Shown: positions 16,007 through 24,992 of the stretch, piece by piece
Position numbering within the stretch: position 1 is the stretch's first letter
Layout: each line of letters begins with the position of its first letter
From: Aquimarina mytili
Lineage (GTDB): Bacteria; Bacteroidota; Bacteroidia; Flavobacteriales; Flavobacteriaceae
Assembly (NCBI RefSeq): GCF_016735115.1
Contig: NZ_JAERQJ010000001.1
Coordinates: forward strand, 124,001-188,000
Direction: 5' to 3'
DNA length: 64,000 nucleotides
Translations under genes and position numbers: made by a program
The notes under the pieces: generated by a model
Told to the model about the DNA's origin: nothing
The model's database searches: none
The model's input: the letters and a program-made list of their open reading frames with translations, nothing else

Positions 16007-16789
16007 ATGACTCAATCACTTAACATAGTGAAAAGAACTAAGGCTTTCTTTATAGAGGTTAGGGATTTGTCATTTTTTGCCGGAAAATTTTTCAAAGAAG
16101 TATTTGTGAGGCCTTTCGAATTTCAAGAATTGTTGAAACAGTGCTATCACATGGGTAACCGTTCTTTGCTTTTGGTGGGAGTTACTGGGTTTATTTTAGG
16201 ATTAGTATTTACGCTTCAATCCAGACCCACGCTTATGGAATTTGGAGCAGAATCGTGGATGCCTTCAATGGTTGGGATCTCTATTGTAAGAGAAATTGGT
16301 CCGGTAATCACGGCATTGATTTGTGCGGGTCGCATAGGTTCTGGAATTGGAGCAGAATTGGGATCCATGCGAGTAACAGAGCAAATTGATGCTATGGAAG
16401 TATCTGGAACAAACCCCTTTAAATACTTAGTGATTACACGCATTATGGCTACTACGTTAATGCTACCAATTTTGATAATCTTCGGCGATGCAATTGCATT
16501 ACTAGGTTCTGCCATTGTAGAAAATTTAAAAGGAGCCGTATCATTTCAATTATATTTTAATCAAGTTTTTGATGCGATCGAGTTTAGTGACGTTATACCT
16601 GCCACGGTTAAGTCATTTTTCTTTGGGTTTGCCATTGGATTAGTAGGGTGTTATAAAGGATATAATTGCAAAAAAGGTACTGCTGGAGTTGGAGAGGCAT
16701 CAAATTCTGCAGTAGTGTATACCTCAATGTTATTATTTGTAATTGATTTTATAGCCGTATTTCTGGCTGATATTTTTTTTGAGATTTGA
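16007..16789 (+). CDS. mlaE: MlaE-type ABC permease of phospholipid transport
   Basis: 260 residues with the MlaE/permease domain from about 45: LLLVGVTGFILGLVFTLQ, then REIGPVITALICAGRIGSGIGAELG, the family hallmark, and EASNSAVVYTSM near the C-terminus. About five or six spans. It forms the inner-membrane core of the Mla complex that moves phospholipids between the two membranes and keeps the outer membrane asymmetric. First gene of a three-gene operon with mlaF and mlaD, behind an FNR-type promoter. Confidence 0.93.
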   Translation: MTQSLNIVKRTKAFFIEVRDLSFFAGKFFKEVFVRPFEFQELLKQCYHMGNRSLLLVGVTGFILGLVFTLQSRPTLMEFGAESWMPSMVGISIVREIGPVITALICAGRIGSGIGAELGSMRVTEQIDAMEVSGTNPFKYLVITRIMATTLMLPILIIFGDAIALLGSAIVENLKGAVSFQLYFNQVFDAIEFSDVIPATVKSFFFGFAIGLVGCYKGYNCKKGTAGVGEASNSAVVYTSMLLFVIDFIAVFLADIFFEI

Positions 16790-16790
16790 A

Positions 16791-17543
16791 ATGGAAACTA
16801 AAAAAGAAATAGAACCGGTATTAGAAATTAAAAATCTTCAGAAAAGTTTTGGAGATAATCATGTACTTAATGGTTTTAATTTGCAATTGTTTGAAGGAGA
16901 AAATTTAGTCGTAATGGGTAAATCCGGCTCTGGAAAATCAGTAATGATTAAATGTTTAGTGGGGTTGTTACAAGCAGATAGTGGAAGTATAAGAATAAGA
17001 GGTAAAGATATTACTGCGTTAGGACAAATTGAGTTAGATCTTTTACGTACTGAAATAGGGTTTTTATTTCAAGGAAGTGCTTTATATGATTCTATGACGG
17101 TTCGCGAGAATTTAGAGTTTCCTCTACGAAGACATAAAGACAGGTTAAATATGATAGAGGATACAGAAGCATTAGTCATAGAAGCACTTGAAAACGTGGG
17201 ATTGGAAGATGCCATTGATTTAATGCCTGCAGAGTTGTCTGGAGGAATGCAACGCAGAGTTGCATTAGCTAGGGCTCTTATTTTAAAGCCTAAAATAATT
17301 TTATATGACGAACCTACCACAGGGTTGGATCCAATAACGGCCAAAGAAATCATACAGCTTATGCGAAGCATACAAAAAAAGTATGGAACATCATCTTTAA
17401 TTATTACTCATGATGTGGATTGTGCAAGGGTTATCTCTAATAGAATTATTTTATTAGTTGACGGTATTAACTATGCAGAAGGTACGTATCAAGAATTGTC
17501 TAAATCAGGTGATTCTCAGATAAAGGCATTTTTTAAACATTAG
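16791..17543 (+). CDS. mlaF: MlaF-type ABC ATPase
   Basis: 250 residues from ATG 16791, one base after the mlaE stop; a TTG 12 bp earlier is less likely. Walker A GKSGSGKSVM at about 44-53, Q loop GFLFQGSALYDS, signature LSGGMQRRVALARAL and Walker B IILYDEPTTGLDP, then the H loop TH. The VARENL-like stretch VRENLEFPLR is typical of MlaF. It powers the MlaEFD lipid transporter. Confidence 0.94.
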   Translation: METKKEIEPVLEIKNLQKSFGDNHVLNGFNLQLFEGENLVVMGKSGSGKSVMIKCLVGLLQADSGSIRIRGKDITALGQIELDLLRTEIGFLFQGSALYDSMTVRENLEFPLRRHKDRLNMIEDTEALVIEALENVGLEDAIDLMPAELSGGMQRRVALARALILKPKIILYDEPTTGLDPITAKEIIQLMRSIQKKYGTSSLIITHDVDCARVISNRIILLVDGINYAEGTYQELSKSGDSQIKAFFKH

Positions 17544-17556
17544 AAAACGATAGAAT

Positions 17557-18534
17557 ATGGTTACGATAAAAAAAACAGCTTCACGAAAACTAAAACTTGG
17601 GGTTTTTGTTGTGTTTGGAACCTTACTTCTTATTACAGCATTATACTCCATAGGAAATAGACAAAATCTTTTTGGGAGCAACATTAAAGTCATCACCAAA
17701 TTTAAAAATGTGAACGGACTAGAGCTAGGTAATAATGTTAGATATTCAGGGATTAACATCGGAACCGTTAGCAAAATTCAAATGATTGATGATGCACAAA
17801 TTATTGTAGAGATGATTGTAAAACAAAGCGTAGGGAGATATATAAAAAAAGATGCAGTTGCGACAATAAGCTCAGATGGTTTAGTGGGCAATATGATTGT
17901 AAACATTGTACCAAAAGAGAGTAAAGCACCACCCGTAGTTTCTGGAGACACCATTCAATCCTATAGAAAAATTGGGGCCGATGATATGTTGACTACTCTA
18001 AATGTAACCAATGAAAATGCTGCATTACTCACTGCTGATTTATTAAAAATTACTACTAAAATTACTAATGGCAAGGGCGCATTGGGGTTGTTGATTAATG
18101 ATTCTGTTATGGCTAGAGATCTTAGATTAACCATCCATGAATTGAGAAAAACAAGTACTGAAGCTTCAAAAACAATGAAAGAGTTTAATAAGATTATTAA
18201 ATCAATACACCAAAATGAAAATGTAGCTGGCGTATTACTAAGCGATAGCTTGTCAGGGCAAAAAATGAAAACCATCATAGATAATCTGGAACGATCAAGT
18301 ATTGGAATTGATGAAGTAACCAAAAACTTAAACAGTATTATAAAAGATATTAAGAACGAAGAAGGTACGCTAAACTACTTGATTAATGATCGCGACTTGG
18401 TGAAAAATATAGATTCTACACTGAATAATATTAAAGAAGGTACTGATAAGTTTAATCAAAATATGGAAGCACTAAAACACAACTTCCTTTTTAGACGATA
18501 TTTTAAAAAGAATAAAAACAAATCAGAGCAATAA
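17557..18534 (+). CDS. mlaD: MlaD-type MCE-domain substrate-binding protein
   Basis: 325 residues. One N-terminal anchor helix (about 12-30), an MCE domain at about 35-115 with KFKNVNGLELGNNVRYSGI and GTVSKIQM, and a long helical C-terminal region with repeated LLINDS/LNYLINDR segments (about 190-310). MCE proteins form the hexameric lipid-binding ring of Mla. The C-terminal helices may make a needle toward the outer membrane, as in longer MCE proteins; that part is inference. The end is basic (FKKNKNKSEQ). Confidence 0.92.
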   Translation: MVTIKKTASRKLKLGVFVVFGTLLLITALYSIGNRQNLFGSNIKVITKFKNVNGLELGNNVRYSGINIGTVSKIQMIDDAQIIVEMIVKQSVGRYIKKDAVATISSDGLVGNMIVNIVPKESKAPPVVSGDTIQSYRKIGADDMLTTLNVTNENAALLTADLLKITTKITNGKGALGLLINDSVMARDLRLTIHELRKTSTEASKTMKEFNKIIKSIHQNENVAGVLLSDSLSGQKMKTIIDNLERSSIGIDEVTKNLNSIIKDIKNEEGTLNYLINDRDLVKNIDSTLNNIKEGTDKFNQNMEALKHNFLFRRYFKKNKNKSEQ

Positions 18535-18956
18535 ATCTTCCATAAATACAAATTGATATAAATTGATCACATTTTTATTAGCTTCTAAAATTCTCACTAC
18601 TGTTTTGCATTTTCAAATGGTGGGGAGTGAACTTTTTAAGTAAAAACCGCAATATATTTAAGGTAATATTTCGATTCACCTATAATTATTCTATATATCT
18701 GATTTTCAATTGAATAATTATTTGTTTTCATAATTTCATTTGAAATAAAGTAAGAAACCCCCTTCATAAAATACACTTAAACTGAAAAAACAGCATTTGA
18801 TCGTTAAAAAAATTGTTAATTAACAATAGAATATTTTAACATTTTTTGCCTATTTTCGCAGTCTTTGTGTCTAAAAATGAGGTACATAATCAAGATGTAA
18901 TTCATTTTATAGCAAAGAAATATTACAGTAAATAATTTTAACCCAATATTTAACCT
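18535..18956 (+). other. Intergenic 422 bp: leader and promoter side of the four-gene secreted-protein operon
   Basis: No credible ORF. A plausible promoter is the T-rich -33 type element ending in TTTTTTG at about 18842-18848 with TTTG at 18864-18867, giving a leader of about 85 nt. Two TTGAT motifs near 18553 and 18564 do not form an N4-spaced FNR palindrome. I see no hairpin terminator after mlaD. Confidence 0.4.
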
Positions 18957-20168
18957 ATGAAAAAAGGATTACTCTTTTTATTAATGACCATTACCGTATG
19001 TACTACTAAAGGTCAAGAAAAACCTACCGACGTTGTTTACAGAAGAAGTTCATTATTTACCTTGATGGTAACTGATGAGACTAGAAAGTTTGCCGATGTT
19101 ATTCAAGATGCATTTACAAATGCTCAGATTCCAGACAAATTTAATGATCATAATATAGATGGAAGAACAATAGAAAAAGTGTATGATGAGTCATTGTCAA
19201 AGGAAGAGCTAAAAGAAGCTCAAAAAGTTGCTATTGGCGAATATTTTACAAAAAATAGTGTTGCAAAGGCAGTCGTTGCAAAATGGTTTAACAGAAGTGA
19301 GCAAGGAGGCTTTAATATGGATCTGATTTCGGAAAGAGGATCGTATAATGCTACAGAATTAGATGTGAAAATTGCTAAAAATAGTGAAAGAGGTTTGTCT
19401 TTATTAGCTGATGCAGGTGAGGAGTTGATCAATAATACATTTGTTGTTGTTAATGATTTTAAATACATAAGTAAAGAAGAAATCGCTCAGAAAGCAAAAG
19501 CAGGATTAGCATTAGCAGGTGGACTAATGGGAAAATCAGGACTTGGATCTAAATTAGCAGGTAAAGCCCTTGATGTTGCAGGAAAAGGATATGTTATCAA
19601 AACTACATCACATCTATATAAATTAGTATGGAATGAAGAAATAGCGGCTACATTTTATAATGACTATTGGACTGATGATGCTCATTTTGATGAGGCAAAA
19701 AAGAAGGCGTTTGATGATTCAAACATATTTAAATTAGAATTAGTAGGTACAGAAGTTGCATGGGCAGATCTTCAAAGTACTGTGTTTACTAAAAAGAGCG
19801 AAGAAGAGTTAGTTGCTATAGCAACCGTAAAAGCTGTTGATGCCGTAATTGCAAAATTGCAAAGAAAATATGAAGTGTTTAGAACTAAGACACCATTGAT
19901 AAGTGGTGATCCATTATCTGCAAAAATAGGACTTAAAGAAGGACTAGAAGGTGGTGATAAATATGAAGTTTTAGAGCAAACTATTGACAAGAATGGAAAA
20001 ACTGTTTATAAGAGACAAGGTGTTATCAAAGTAGACAAAAAGCAAATTTGGGACAATCGTTTTATGGCTGGAGAAGAAAGAGAATCTAATGAAGAGGTTA
20101 AAGAATATACTTTATTCAAAGGAGGTAAAAATTTCTACTCAGGAATGCTAATCAGACAAATTAACTAA
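18957..20168 (+). CDS. Secreted protein of unknown function, first gene of a four-gene operon
   Basis: 403 residues, signal peptide to about residue 19 (..CTTKGQ). I do not recognise a family. Visible features are an acidic helical N-terminal half, a glycine/alanine-rich segment at about 180-215 (LALAGGLMGKSGLGSKLAGK) that could be a short amphipathic or membrane-active stretch, and a C-terminal region with a beta pattern and KYEVLEQTIDKNGKTVYKR near 340, resembling the FlgT/CsgG-adjacent repeats where a protein reports on resistance to modification. All four genes of the operon are spaced 12-20 bp and all are exported, so they probably act together in the periplasm or at the surface. Confidence 0.6.
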   Translation: MKKGLLFLLMTITVCTTKGQEKPTDVVYRRSSLFTLMVTDETRKFADVIQDAFTNAQIPDKFNDHNIDGRTIEKVYDESLSKEELKEAQKVAIGEYFTKNSVAKAVVAKWFNRSEQGGFNMDLISERGSYNATELDVKIAKNSERGLSLLADAGEELINNTFVVVNDFKYISKEEIAQKAKAGLALAGGLMGKSGLGSKLAGKALDVAGKGYVIKTTSHLYKLVWNEEIAATFYNDYWTDDAHFDEAKKKAFDDSNIFKLELVGTEVAWADLQSTVFTKKSEEELVAIATVKAVDAVIAKLQRKYEVFRTKTPLISGDPLSAKIGLKEGLEGGDKYEVLEQTIDKNGKTVYKRQGVIKVDKKQIWDNRFMAGEERESNEEVKEYTLFKGGKNFYSGMLIRQIN

Positions 20169-20187
20169 AAAAATCAAACTTTATATT

Positions 20188-20718
20188 ATGAATAAATTCA
20201 TTGCAAAAACGACTTTGGTGATGCTATTACTTGTAAGTTTTAGTTTTAATGCCAATGCACAAAGAAAAAAGAAATTAGCAAACCAAGATACCAAAGAATG
20301 GAGATATGATATTGAGTGCGAAGGTATCGCTAAACAAGGATCTAAATTAGTAAAGGTATGGTCATATTCTAAGAAACCTCAGTTTGCAATAGGGCAGGCC
20401 ATGAAAAATGCTGTGCATGGTATTGTTTTTAAAGGATACGCTGGTGGAGGAAATGGATGTACGCCTTTCAAACCTTTAGTAAGTAACCCAGGTGCAGAAA
20501 ATGATCATGCAGAGTTCTTTGAAGCATTTTTTAGTGATGGTGGCGAATTTAGAAAATATGTTACTGCAGCAGCAGATGGTAACATAGCACCGGGAGATCG
20601 CTTAAAAGTTAGTAAAAGAGAATATAAAATAGGAGTAGTTGTAAATGTTGCTACTGATCAATTAAGAAAGAGATTAGAATCAGAAGGAATCATTAGATCA
20701 TTAAGCGCTGGATTTTAA
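20188..20718 (+). CDS. Secreted protein of unknown function, operon gene 2
   Basis: 176 residues with a signal peptide ending near residue 25 (..FNANAQ) followed by a basic RKKKLANQ stretch. The mature part is about 150 residues with a mixed alpha/beta pattern, including QFAIGQAMKNAVHGIVFKGY and a glycine-rich AGGGNGCTPF loop. No named family is recognised. It sits 19 bp after gene 1. Confidence 0.6.
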   Translation: MNKFIAKTTLVMLLLVSFSFNANAQRKKKLANQDTKEWRYDIECEGIAKQGSKLVKVWSYSKKPQFAIGQAMKNAVHGIVFKGYAGGGNGCTPFKPLVSNPGAENDHAEFFEAFFSDGGEFRKYVTAAADGNIAPGDRLKVSKREYKIGVVVNVATDQLRKRLESEGIIRSLSAGF

Positions 20719-20736
20719 TATAAAAAGATAACTGTA

Positions 20737-21696
20737 ATGAAAAAAAATATAATAGTACTCATAGGAGTTTTTATGCTAACGCTTACCACAGGATTAGCTC
20801 AAGCAAAAAAACCTACACTTATGGTTGTGCCAAGTGATGTTTGGTGTAATCAAAATGGATACATGCTAAATTTTGATAATCAAGGAACTACTGTAAAAGT
20901 ACCTGATTATAAAAGAGCTTTTCAAGAAAATGCTGAAGTACTTCAGGTGATCAGTCAAATAAACGGTATGATGGCCGAAAGAGGTTTTCCTCTTAAGAAT
21001 ATGGAATCTGCAATAAAGACCCTAGAGGCTAATGCTGCAGAAGATAATATGCGTTCTTCAAAAGAAACAGGTAGTGGAGTAAGCGAAAGCCCTATTGATG
21101 CACTTAAAAAAGTAGCTAAGGCAGATATCATTATGCAACTTACCTGGACAGTGAACAGAACTGGACCAAAAAAGTCGATTACATTTAACTTACAGGGATT
21201 AGATGCGTATACAGATAAGCAAATAGCAACAGCTACAGGAACGGGAGCGCCATCATTCTCTGCAGAAGTGCCGGTACTGTTATCAGAGGCAGTATTATCA
21301 CATATGGATAATTTTACAGGTTCGTTACAAACTCATTTTGATGATATGTTTGAAAACGGAAGAGAAATTATAGTAAGAATCCAGAAATGGGATGATTGGG
21401 ATGGAGATCTTGAAACTGAATATGGTGATGATGATGAAGAACTTGGAATTATTATTGAAGATTGGTTAGCAGATAATGCTGTTAAAGGAAGATTCAATAC
21501 TACTGATATGACTGAAGATATGGCGTTGTTTGAGCAAGTTAGAATTCCTCTTTTTAATGATAAAGGTAGAGCTATAGATGCACGAAGATTTGTTAGAGGG
21601 CTAAGCAAAATGCTTAAGAATGAACCGTATTCAATTCCTAACAAACTTGTTATGAAAGGTCTAGGTAGAGCAACTATCATATTAGGAGGAAAATAA
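20737..21696 (+). CDS. Secreted DUF6175-like protein, operon gene 3
   Basis: 319 residues, signal peptide to about residue 22 (..GLAQA). The N-terminal part has KKPTLMVVPSDVWC and YKRAFQENAEVLQVISQING, which fits Bacteroidota proteins grouped as DUF6175; I am fairly but not fully sure of that label. An acidic cluster (DDWDGDLETEYGDDDEE, about 226-242) could bind divalent cations. The end has RATIILGGK. The arrangement with three other exported proteins suggests a shared periplasmic assembly. Function unknown. Confidence 0.62.
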   Translation: MKKNIIVLIGVFMLTLTTGLAQAKKPTLMVVPSDVWCNQNGYMLNFDNQGTTVKVPDYKRAFQENAEVLQVISQINGMMAERGFPLKNMESAIKTLEANAAEDNMRSSKETGSGVSESPIDALKKVAKADIIMQLTWTVNRTGPKKSITFNLQGLDAYTDKQIATATGTGAPSFSAEVPVLLSEAVLSHMDNFTGSLQTHFDDMFENGREIIVRIQKWDDWDGDLETEYGDDDEELGIIIEDWLADNAVKGRFNTTDMTEDMALFEQVRIPLFNDKGRAIDARRFVRGLSKMLKNEPYSIPNKLVMKGLGRATIILGGK

Positions 21697-21707
21697 AACA
21701 TACAATT

Positions 21708-22646
21708 ATGAAAAAAATAGTATATATAGCATTATTTTTTGTGGTAACATCATTAGTTGCGCAAGAAAAGAAAAGCAACGATGGTATTACATTAGCGGCA
21801 TATGTTCCACAACAAGTTGAAGGAATTCCAGCTTCTGCAAAGAAAATGCTACTTAATCGATTAACACAAATAATTACTAAAAATGGGATTAGTAATAACG
21901 TGTATAATTCTAGATTTGTATTGGCACCAAATATTAGCGTAGTAAGTAAAGACATTACTCCTACCGCGCCACCTAAGACAGCATTAAACCTAAATGTAAC
22001 ATTATACATAGGAGATGGTATATCGGGAACGTTATTTGCAAGTCAATCTGTAGAATTAAAAGGAGTAGGAACTAATGAAAACAAAGCATACATTGCTGCA
22101 ATAAAAAGATTAAGTCCTAAAAATCCTGAAATTTTAGAATTTGTTGATAAAGGAAAAGAAAAAATCATAGAATATTATAATACGAATTGTAGTAACATTC
22201 TTAAGCAAGCCGCAGCATTAGAAGCTCAGAACCAGTTTGAAGAAGCTTTGATTTTATTGACAAATGTGCCCGAAGCGAGTACATGCTTTAATAAAGTGAA
22301 ATCTAAAATAGGTATCCTTTATAAAAAGAGTATCGATAGAGATTGTAAGCAAAAATTAGCTGAAGCATCTGCTATTTGGGCTGCTAATCAAGATATAAAT
22401 GCCGCTAATGAAGCTGGTGATATTTTATCTTCGGTTGAGCCTCAAGGAGCTTGTTATGGTCAGGTTAAATCTTTATATGCAAAAATAGCTGCAAGAGTAA
22501 AAGATTTAAGTGATAGAGACTGGAAGTATAAGCTAAAAGTACTTGATCTTAAGAAAAGTGCAATCAAAGCCGCTAGAGATGTAGGTGTAGCTTACGGAAA
22601 AAATCAACCAAAATCTGTTACATATAATGTAAGAGGTTGGTATTAA
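21708..22646 (+). CDS. Secreted protein with helical repeats, operon gene 4
   Basis: 312 residues, signal peptide to about residue 19 (..SLVAQ). Residues 25-130 have a beta-rich CsgG/LpoB-like look (LAAYVPQQVEGIPASAKKML then LNLNVTLYIGDG). From about 155 on the chain is helical with TPR-like repeats rich in Ala and spaced Cys (TNCSNILKQAAALEAQNQFEEAL, CFNKVKSKIGILYKKS). That assignment is tentative. It is the last gene of the operon and a strong terminator follows at 22671. Confidence 0.6.
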   Translation: MKKIVYIALFFVVTSLVAQEKKSNDGITLAAYVPQQVEGIPASAKKMLLNRLTQIITKNGISNNVYNSRFVLAPNISVVSKDITPTAPPKTALNLNVTLYIGDGISGTLFASQSVELKGVGTNENKAYIAAIKRLSPKNPEILEFVDKGKEKIIEYYNTNCSNILKQAAALEAQNQFEEALILLTNVPEASTCFNKVKSKIGILYKKSIDRDCKQKLAEASAIWAANQDINAANEAGDILSSVEPQGACYGQVKSLYAKIAARVKDLSDRDWKYKLKVLDLKKSAIKAARDVGVAYGKNQPKSVTYNVRGWY

Positions 22647-22670
22647 AAAATAGCTATTTACAAATAGATG

Positions 22671-22700
22671 AAGGCTACTCTTTTTAGAGTAGCCTTTTTT
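22671..22700 (+). terminator. Terminator of the secreted-protein operon
   Basis: AAGGCTACTCT (22671-22681) pairs perfectly with AGAGTAGCCTT (22686-22696) over a TTTT loop, followed by a T run to 22700. Confidence 0.92.
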
Positions 22701-22707
22701 GATAGGG

Positions 22708-22932
22708 CTATACTATTTTTGGATTTTTACGATGCGTATCCAAATGATGCTCTAATAATTGTCTTAGACTATCTAAGTAATCTAGTAGCGTTTTATCATT
22801 TGTATCGCAATGGTTGTTAGAAGGTATTGTGATTGGCTGTTCTTCAATGAAATGATATATTTCTGGATACTGAGTTTCTATCTTGGTGGTTAACCTATTA
22901 ATCTGATTAATTAGATTTTGAGAAGGGTTCAT
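22708..22932 (-). CDS. Small hypothetical protein
   Basis: 74 residues, predicted mostly helical, rich in His and Asn, with two amphipathic helices (LINQINRLTTKIETQYPEI and LDYLDSLRQLLEHHLDTH). No signal peptide or known motif. It converges on the secreted-protein operon and uses no obvious partner gene. A start from ATG 22932 is reasonable. Confidence 0.5.
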   Translation of the reverse strand: MNPSQNLINQINRLTTKIETQYPEIYHFIEEQPITIPSNNHCDTNDKTLLDYLDSLRQLLEHHLDTHRKNPKIV

Positions 22933-23046
22933 AACAGTGGTTTATAGAATTAACTAATTTATGCTATAGAAGATACGATAAAAAAGAAGTAAATCATAGT
23001 TAAAATATGGATAATTAAAATGATAGAAAATACTTGAAGTTTGTAT

Positions 23047-23721
23047 TTAACTAATAATCCTGCCATCACCCATCTCAATAATTCGGTCTGTTTTATGGGC
23101 AAAATCTATATCGTGAGTTACTACTAATAGTGATAGTCCTTGTTGATCACTAAGTTGCTTGAAAATATTAAAAACATTATCAGAGTTATAACTGTCTAGG
23201 TTTCCGGTTGGTTCGTCTCCCATAATGATTGCGGGATTATTTATTAATGCCCGGGCAATGGCAACACGTTGTTTTTCGCCACCAGATATTCTTGAAGCTC
23301 TTTTTTTTGCTAAATGATCGATTTCTAACATGCGTAATTTCTCTATAGCATTATGTTCTATCTCTTGTAAAGGTTTTTCTGCTAGTTTTTTAGCTGGGAG
23401 CATTACATTTTCAAGTACCGAAAATTCGGATAACAAATAATGAAACTGAAATACAAAACCAATGTGTTTGTTCCTTATAAAAGATAACTTTTCTCTTTCT
23501 TGCCCGGTTACTAATTCATCATTTAGATATAATTGCCCTTCGTAATCGGTATCCATCGTAGAAAGTATGTATAGCAACGTTGATTTACCACAGCCCGATT
23601 TTCCCATTATGGAGGCAAATTCTCCTTGATTTACTTTAAAATTGATATCCTTTAGCACATGAAAAAGTACCGGTTTTTTAAAGTACTTGTTAATATTTCT
23701 GGCTTCGAGAACTGTTTTCAT
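23047..23721 (-). CDS. ABC transporter ATP-binding protein (MacB/LolD type)
   Basis: 224 residues. Walker A GKSGCGKST at about 40-48, Q loop GFVFQFHYLLSEFSVLENV with the LolD/MacB-like signature, ISGGEKQRVAIARAL and Walker B AIIMGDEPTGNLDS, then the H loop TH. It is the last gene of a three-gene operon read in the order adaptor, permease, ATPase, 8 bp after the permease. It probably drives export or extraction of a hydrophobic substrate. Confidence 0.9.
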   Translation of the reverse strand: MKTVLEARNINKYFKKPVLFHVLKDINFKVNQGEFASIMGKSGCGKSTLLYILSTMDTDYEGQLYLNDELVTGQEREKLSFIRNKHIGFVFQFHYLLSEFSVLENVMLPAKKLAEKPLQEIEHNAIEKLRMLEIDHLAKKRASRISGGEKQRVAIARALINNPAIIMGDEPTGNLDSYNSDNVFNIFKQLSDQQGLSLLVVTHDIDFAHKTDRIIEMGDGRIIS

Positions 23722-23729
23722 AGTATTGT

Positions 23730-24992
23730 TTATTGACCTCTGATGATTCTAACAGGGTCGATTTTTTTTGCTTTTCGCGAAGGTAAATAACCAGCTAAAA
23801 ATGTTGAAATCATGGCAAACGTAATGCCTATCACATAAAAAGTTGGGTTATGATTAATAGGGTAAGTAGTAATTGTTGGAAGCGCTTCAGTCTCAAAAGG
23901 TAGGTTATCAATAAAATGTGATAATCCTAATCCGATCAACAAGCCTAAGATTCCACCTACAGCACCAATAATCATAGCTTGGCTCATAAAAATCAGTTGC
24001 ACATCTTTACCCGAGAAACCAGTTGCTTTCAGAATGGCTATATCATTCATCTTCTCATAAATAAGCATATTTAGAATATTATAAATACCAAAACCTGCAA
24101 CAATAAGTAAGGTAATCGAAACAGAATATGTAATCAGGTTTCTAATGGTAGTACCGGTTTCAAATTGAGCATTAGCCGTTTTAATATCAATTGCTTTTAG
24201 TTTGAATTGTTTTTCGATTTTTTTTGATAAAGAAATGGCGTTTGTTATATCATACAGCTTTACATTAATATCAGTAATATAATTTTCGGCTTCGCCCAGG
24301 ATGCGTTGAACAGTTTTTACGTTAGCAAAGCTTTGTATATTATCTATATCAGCAATACCGCTCTGATAGATCCCTACTATTTTTAAAGGAAAAACATCGC
24401 CTTTAATGGTACTTACCTGTACTCGATCACCAATGTCTAAAGACATTTTCTCTGCTACCCCAGCACCCAATAGTATTCCGTTATCATTGTTGTTTAGGGC
24501 TTGTGGTGTTCCTTTTATTATATAATCTTTGAAATTAAAAAGCTCAACTTCTCTTAATACATCAATCCCAGTTAAACTTCCTCCTAATTCTATAGAACCT
24601 GCAATGTAAAATATCTGCTCTTTAATTTGTGGAATTGCTCCTCGCACCTGTGGATCTTTGTTCAGGTAATTCATAATAGGTAATGCATTATGAATTCTTT
24701 TCTGACTTTGCTTGGGCTTTATAGAATGAATAACATTAAAGGTATTTTGCAGTTTTGTGTACAAATCAACGGGCTGTTTTTTTGAAGGTTCAATTTCATT
24801 AAAGATGTGAATGTGTGGAGTTACATTAAGAATTAAATCATCGAGCATAGCATTGAGGCCCGTCATAAAACAAACCAGAGTTATATAGGCACCTATTCCA
24901 AAGGTTACTCCCAAAGCAGCTGTTGCTGTTTGTTTAATTTTGGTTAGCAAATGCGTTTTTGCAATGTTTAATATAACGTTCCAATTAGCCAT
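23730..24992 (-). CDS. FtsX-like ABC permease (MacB/LolC type)
   Basis: 420 residues. One span near the N-terminus (about 20-45), a large periplasmic MacB-type core domain (about 50-270) and three C-terminal spans in an FtsX domain with YSVSITLLIVAGFGIYNILNM and DIAILKATGFSGKDV, the typical coupling-helix region. Ends with ARKAKKIDPVRIIRG, standard for this class. Its ATG overlaps the stop of the adaptor gene (TAATG). Confidence 0.9.
   Translation of the reverse strand: MANWNVILNIAKTHLLTKIKQTATAALGVTFGIGAYITLVCFMTGLNAMLDDLILNVTPHIHIFNEIEPSKKQPVDLYTKLQNTFNVIHSIKPKQSQKRIHNALPIMNYLNKDPQVRGAIPQIKEQIFYIAGSIELGGSLTGIDVLREVELFNFKDYIIKGTPQALNNNDNGILLGAGVAEKMSLDIGDRVQVSTIKGDVFPLKIVGIYQSGIADIDNIQSFANVKTVQRILGEAENYITDINVKLYDITNAISLSKKIEKQFKLKAIDIKTANAQFETGTTIRNLITYSVSITLLIVAGFGIYNILNMLIYEKMNDIAILKATGFSGKDVQLIFMSQAMIIGAVGGILGLLIGLGLSHFIDNLPFETEALPTITTYPINHNPTFYVIGITFAMISTFLAGYLPSRKAKKIDPVRIIRGQ

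Noticed and set aside
18553..18570. TTGAT ... TTGATCA near mlaD end as an FNR site
   Set aside because: The half-sites are not spaced by four bases and no -7 box lies at 23 nt.
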